Shown here: piece by piece, positions 13,105-14,675 of the stretch
Position numbering within the stretch: position 1 is the first letter of the stretch
Layout: every line of letters begins with the position of its first letter
NCBI GenBank assembly: GCA_964490005.1
Contig: CAZBBB010000081.1
Span: 1-14,675 of the forward strand
Reading direction: 5' to 3'
From: CAZBBB01 sp964490005
GTDB taxonomy: Bacteria; Planctomycetota; B15-G4
DNA length: 14,675 bases
The notes under the pieces: model-generated
Seen by the model: only the letters and a program-made list of their open reading frames with translations
Databases searched by the model: none
What the model was told of the DNA's origin: nothing
Program-made: the position numbers and the translations under genes

Positions 13105-14675
13105 TCAGGCCGTCGCCGCCGATCGCTTGCTGGCGCGCGGCTCGGCCGCGGCGGGGCGACGCTGCGCGACGAGCGCCTCTCCGCCCGCATCGACGTCGAC
13201 CTGCACGGCGTCCCCGGCGCCGATGCGATCGGCGATCAGCTCGCGGGCCAGCAGGTCCACGACGTGCTTCTGCAGCGCGCGCTTGAGCGGCCGCGCGCCG
13301 TAGGCCGGGTCGTAGCCGACGCGCGCCAGGAAGGCGGCCGCCGCGTCCGAGACGCTCAGGTCCAGGCCGCTGCCGACGGCCTGCCGGCGCAGCCGCTCGA
13401 TCTGGATCGCGACGATCTCGCGCATGGCCTCCTCGGGCAGGGCGTGGAAGGAACTCGGGCCGGAAGTGCGCGCGCACCGCGTCGTGGTCGCGCAGGTTGC
13501 TGGTCATGAGCACCAGGCACTGCGAGAAGTCCACCGTGCGGCCCTTGCCGTCGGTGAGGCGGCCGTCGTCGAGCACCTGCAGCAGCGCGTGGAACACGTC
13601 GGGATGCGCCTTCTCGACCTCGTCGAGCAGCAGCACGCAGTGCGGGCGCCGGCGCACGGCCTCGGTGAGGGCGCCGCCCTCGTCGTGGCCGACGTAGCCG
13701 GGCGGGGCGCCGATCAGGCGCGCGACGCTGTGCTTCTCCATGTACTCGGACATGTCGAGGCGCACCATGGCGCGCTCGTCGTTGAACAGGAAGTCGGCCA
13801 CCGAACGCGCCAGCTCGGTCTTGCCGACGCCGGTGGGGCCGAGGAACAGGAAGGCGCCGACCGGGCGCCCGGCGGGCGACAGGCCGCTGCGCGCGCGGCG
13901 CACGGCGTCGCTGACGGCCTTCACGGCCGCGTCCTGGCCGACGAGTCGGCGATGCAGGGCCTGCTCCATGTGCAGCAGGCGCTCGCGTTCCTCGCTGAGC
14001 AGCCGCGTCGCGGGAATGCCGGTCCAGCGCGAGACGACGGTGGCGATCTGCTCGCTGTCGACGTTCTGCGGCAGCAGCGCGCCCTGCGCGTGCAGGGCGT
14101 CGATGCGCCGACCGCGCTCCTCGATCTCGGCCGCCAGTCGGGGCAGCTCGCCGTAGCGGATCTCCGCGACGCGCTCGTAGCGCCCCTCGCGCTCGGCCGC
14201 CTGCGACTCGTGCTCGAGCGCCTGGCTCTTCTCCTTGGCGGCGCGCTGCGCGTCGATCAGTTCCTTCTCGCCCTTCCAGCGCAGGCGCAGCGCCTCGGCG
14301 CGCTCGGAGAGTTCGGCGATGCGCGTCGCGACCTCCTCGATGCGGGCCGCGTCGGGCTCGTCCTCGCCCTGCAGCGCCGTGCGTTCGATCTCGAGCTGGC
14401 GCAGGCGCCGCTGCAGGTCGTCGAGCTCGGGCGGCATGCTGTCGATGGCGATGCGCAGGCCGCTGGCGGCCTCGTCGAGCAGGTCGATGGCCTTGTCGGG
14501 CAGGAAGCGGTCCTGGATGTAGCGCTTGGAGAGGCGCGCGGCCGAGGTCAGGGCCTCGTCGAGGATGCGCACGCCGTGGTGCACCTCGTAGGTCTCCTTG
14601 AGGCCGCGCAGGATCGCGACGGTGTCCTCCACGCTCGGCTCCTCGACGCGCACGGGCTGGAAACGCCGCTCGAGG
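13105..14675 (-). pseudogene. clpB: ClpB disaggregase, 5' end outside the window, broken by frameshift near 13447-13453
   Basis: AAA+ chaperone that, with DnaK, rescues aggregated proteins. The window holds the last part of nucleotide-binding domain 1 (LERRFQPV, EPSVEDTVAILRGLKETYEVHHGV, RFLPDKAIDLLDEAAS), the coiled-coil middle domain, the conserved link SRWTGIPATRL, and domain 2 with Walker A GPTGVGKT (13817-13840), GAPPGYVGHDEGG and Walker B VLLLDEVEKAHPDVF. After SNL-RDHDAVRAHFRPEF the frame breaks. The normal continuation FHALPEEAMREIVAIQIERL resumes in the +1 frame and runs to the TGA at 13105, including GYDPAYGARPLKRAL. Compared with E. coli ClpB as I remember it, about 19 residues are missing between TSNL and FRPEF. 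About 26 bp coding for LNRIDE-like residues, including the arginine finger, are also gone. This is a true mutation or an assembly error. Without the break the gene would be an ordinary clpB. Confidence 0.85.

Noticed and set aside
13034..13446. Continuation of the clpB first frame past the break as a novel C-terminal tail
   Set aside because: The tail is Arg/Ala/Gly-rich without motifs, while the +1 frame encodes the normal ClpB C-terminus. A frameshift is the simpler reading.
1..14675. CRISPR array, tRNA, rRNA, insertion sequence, toxin-antitoxin or phage genes
   Set aside because: I looked for direct-repeat arrays, tRNA-like cloverleaf ends, transposase motifs and small paired genes and saw none that could be supported.

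Overview
The window is very GC-rich with a strong G/C third-codon bias. It reads as a chromosomal fragment of a Gram-negative bacterium. A heptosyltransferase for lipopolysaccharide core points to an outer membrane. The large secreted protein combining a beta-propeller, an 'FxYxxxYGSPE'-type linker domain and 3-keto-disaccharide hydrolase (DUF1080) domains, next to a small cytochrome c, is a style of protein most familiar from Planctomycetota, Verrucomicrobiota and relatives. A deep, GC-rich planctomycete-like lineage is my best guess, but it is an inference from gene content. I see no tRNA, rRNA, CRISPR array, insertion sequence, phage gene or plasmid gene.

Layout from left to right. (1) The 3' part of a waaF-type heptosyltransferase (+) faces, across a strong inverted repeat, a two-gene minus-strand unit: a secreted cytochrome c protein followed by an 899-residue propeller/DUF1080 protein. 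The two overlap by ATGA. (2) Divergently, a tightly packed plus-strand operon of four genes follows: an RlmI-like rRNA cytosine methyltransferase, an isoaspartyl peptidase/asparaginase, a SpoU/TrmH-family RNA 2'-O-methyltransferase and a MutT-like Nudix hydrolase. Every junction is a 4-nt start/stop overlap. (3) A convergent minus-strand gene encodes a membrane-anchored protein of about six carboxypeptidase-regulatory-like beta-sandwich repeats. (4) After a 327-bp divergent gap comes a plus-strand YugP-type membrane zinc peptidase. (5) It converges on a minus-strand run: clpB (broken), a UbiA-family prenyltransferase resembling decaprenyl-phosphate phosphoribosyltransferase, and a minimal RluA-type pseudouridine synthase.

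How the genes may work together. The cytochrome c and propeller/DUF1080 proteins are probably co-translated and co-exported, and may form a periplasmic sugar-oxidising or sugar-cleaving unit. The four-gene operon mixes RNA modification with clean-up of damaged proteins and nucleotides. The remaining genes are mostly housekeeping or envelope functions.

Most notable observations. The clpB gene has lost its second-domain arginine-finger segment through a frameshifting deletion of about 26 bp, next to an in-frame shortfall of about 19 residues. The cytochrome/propeller/double-DUF1080 pair is an uncharacterised module. Inverted repeats sit between all three convergent gene pairs, and one of them is built from the two facing stop codons. 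I found no clear sign of a wholly new multi-gene defence or mobile system here.
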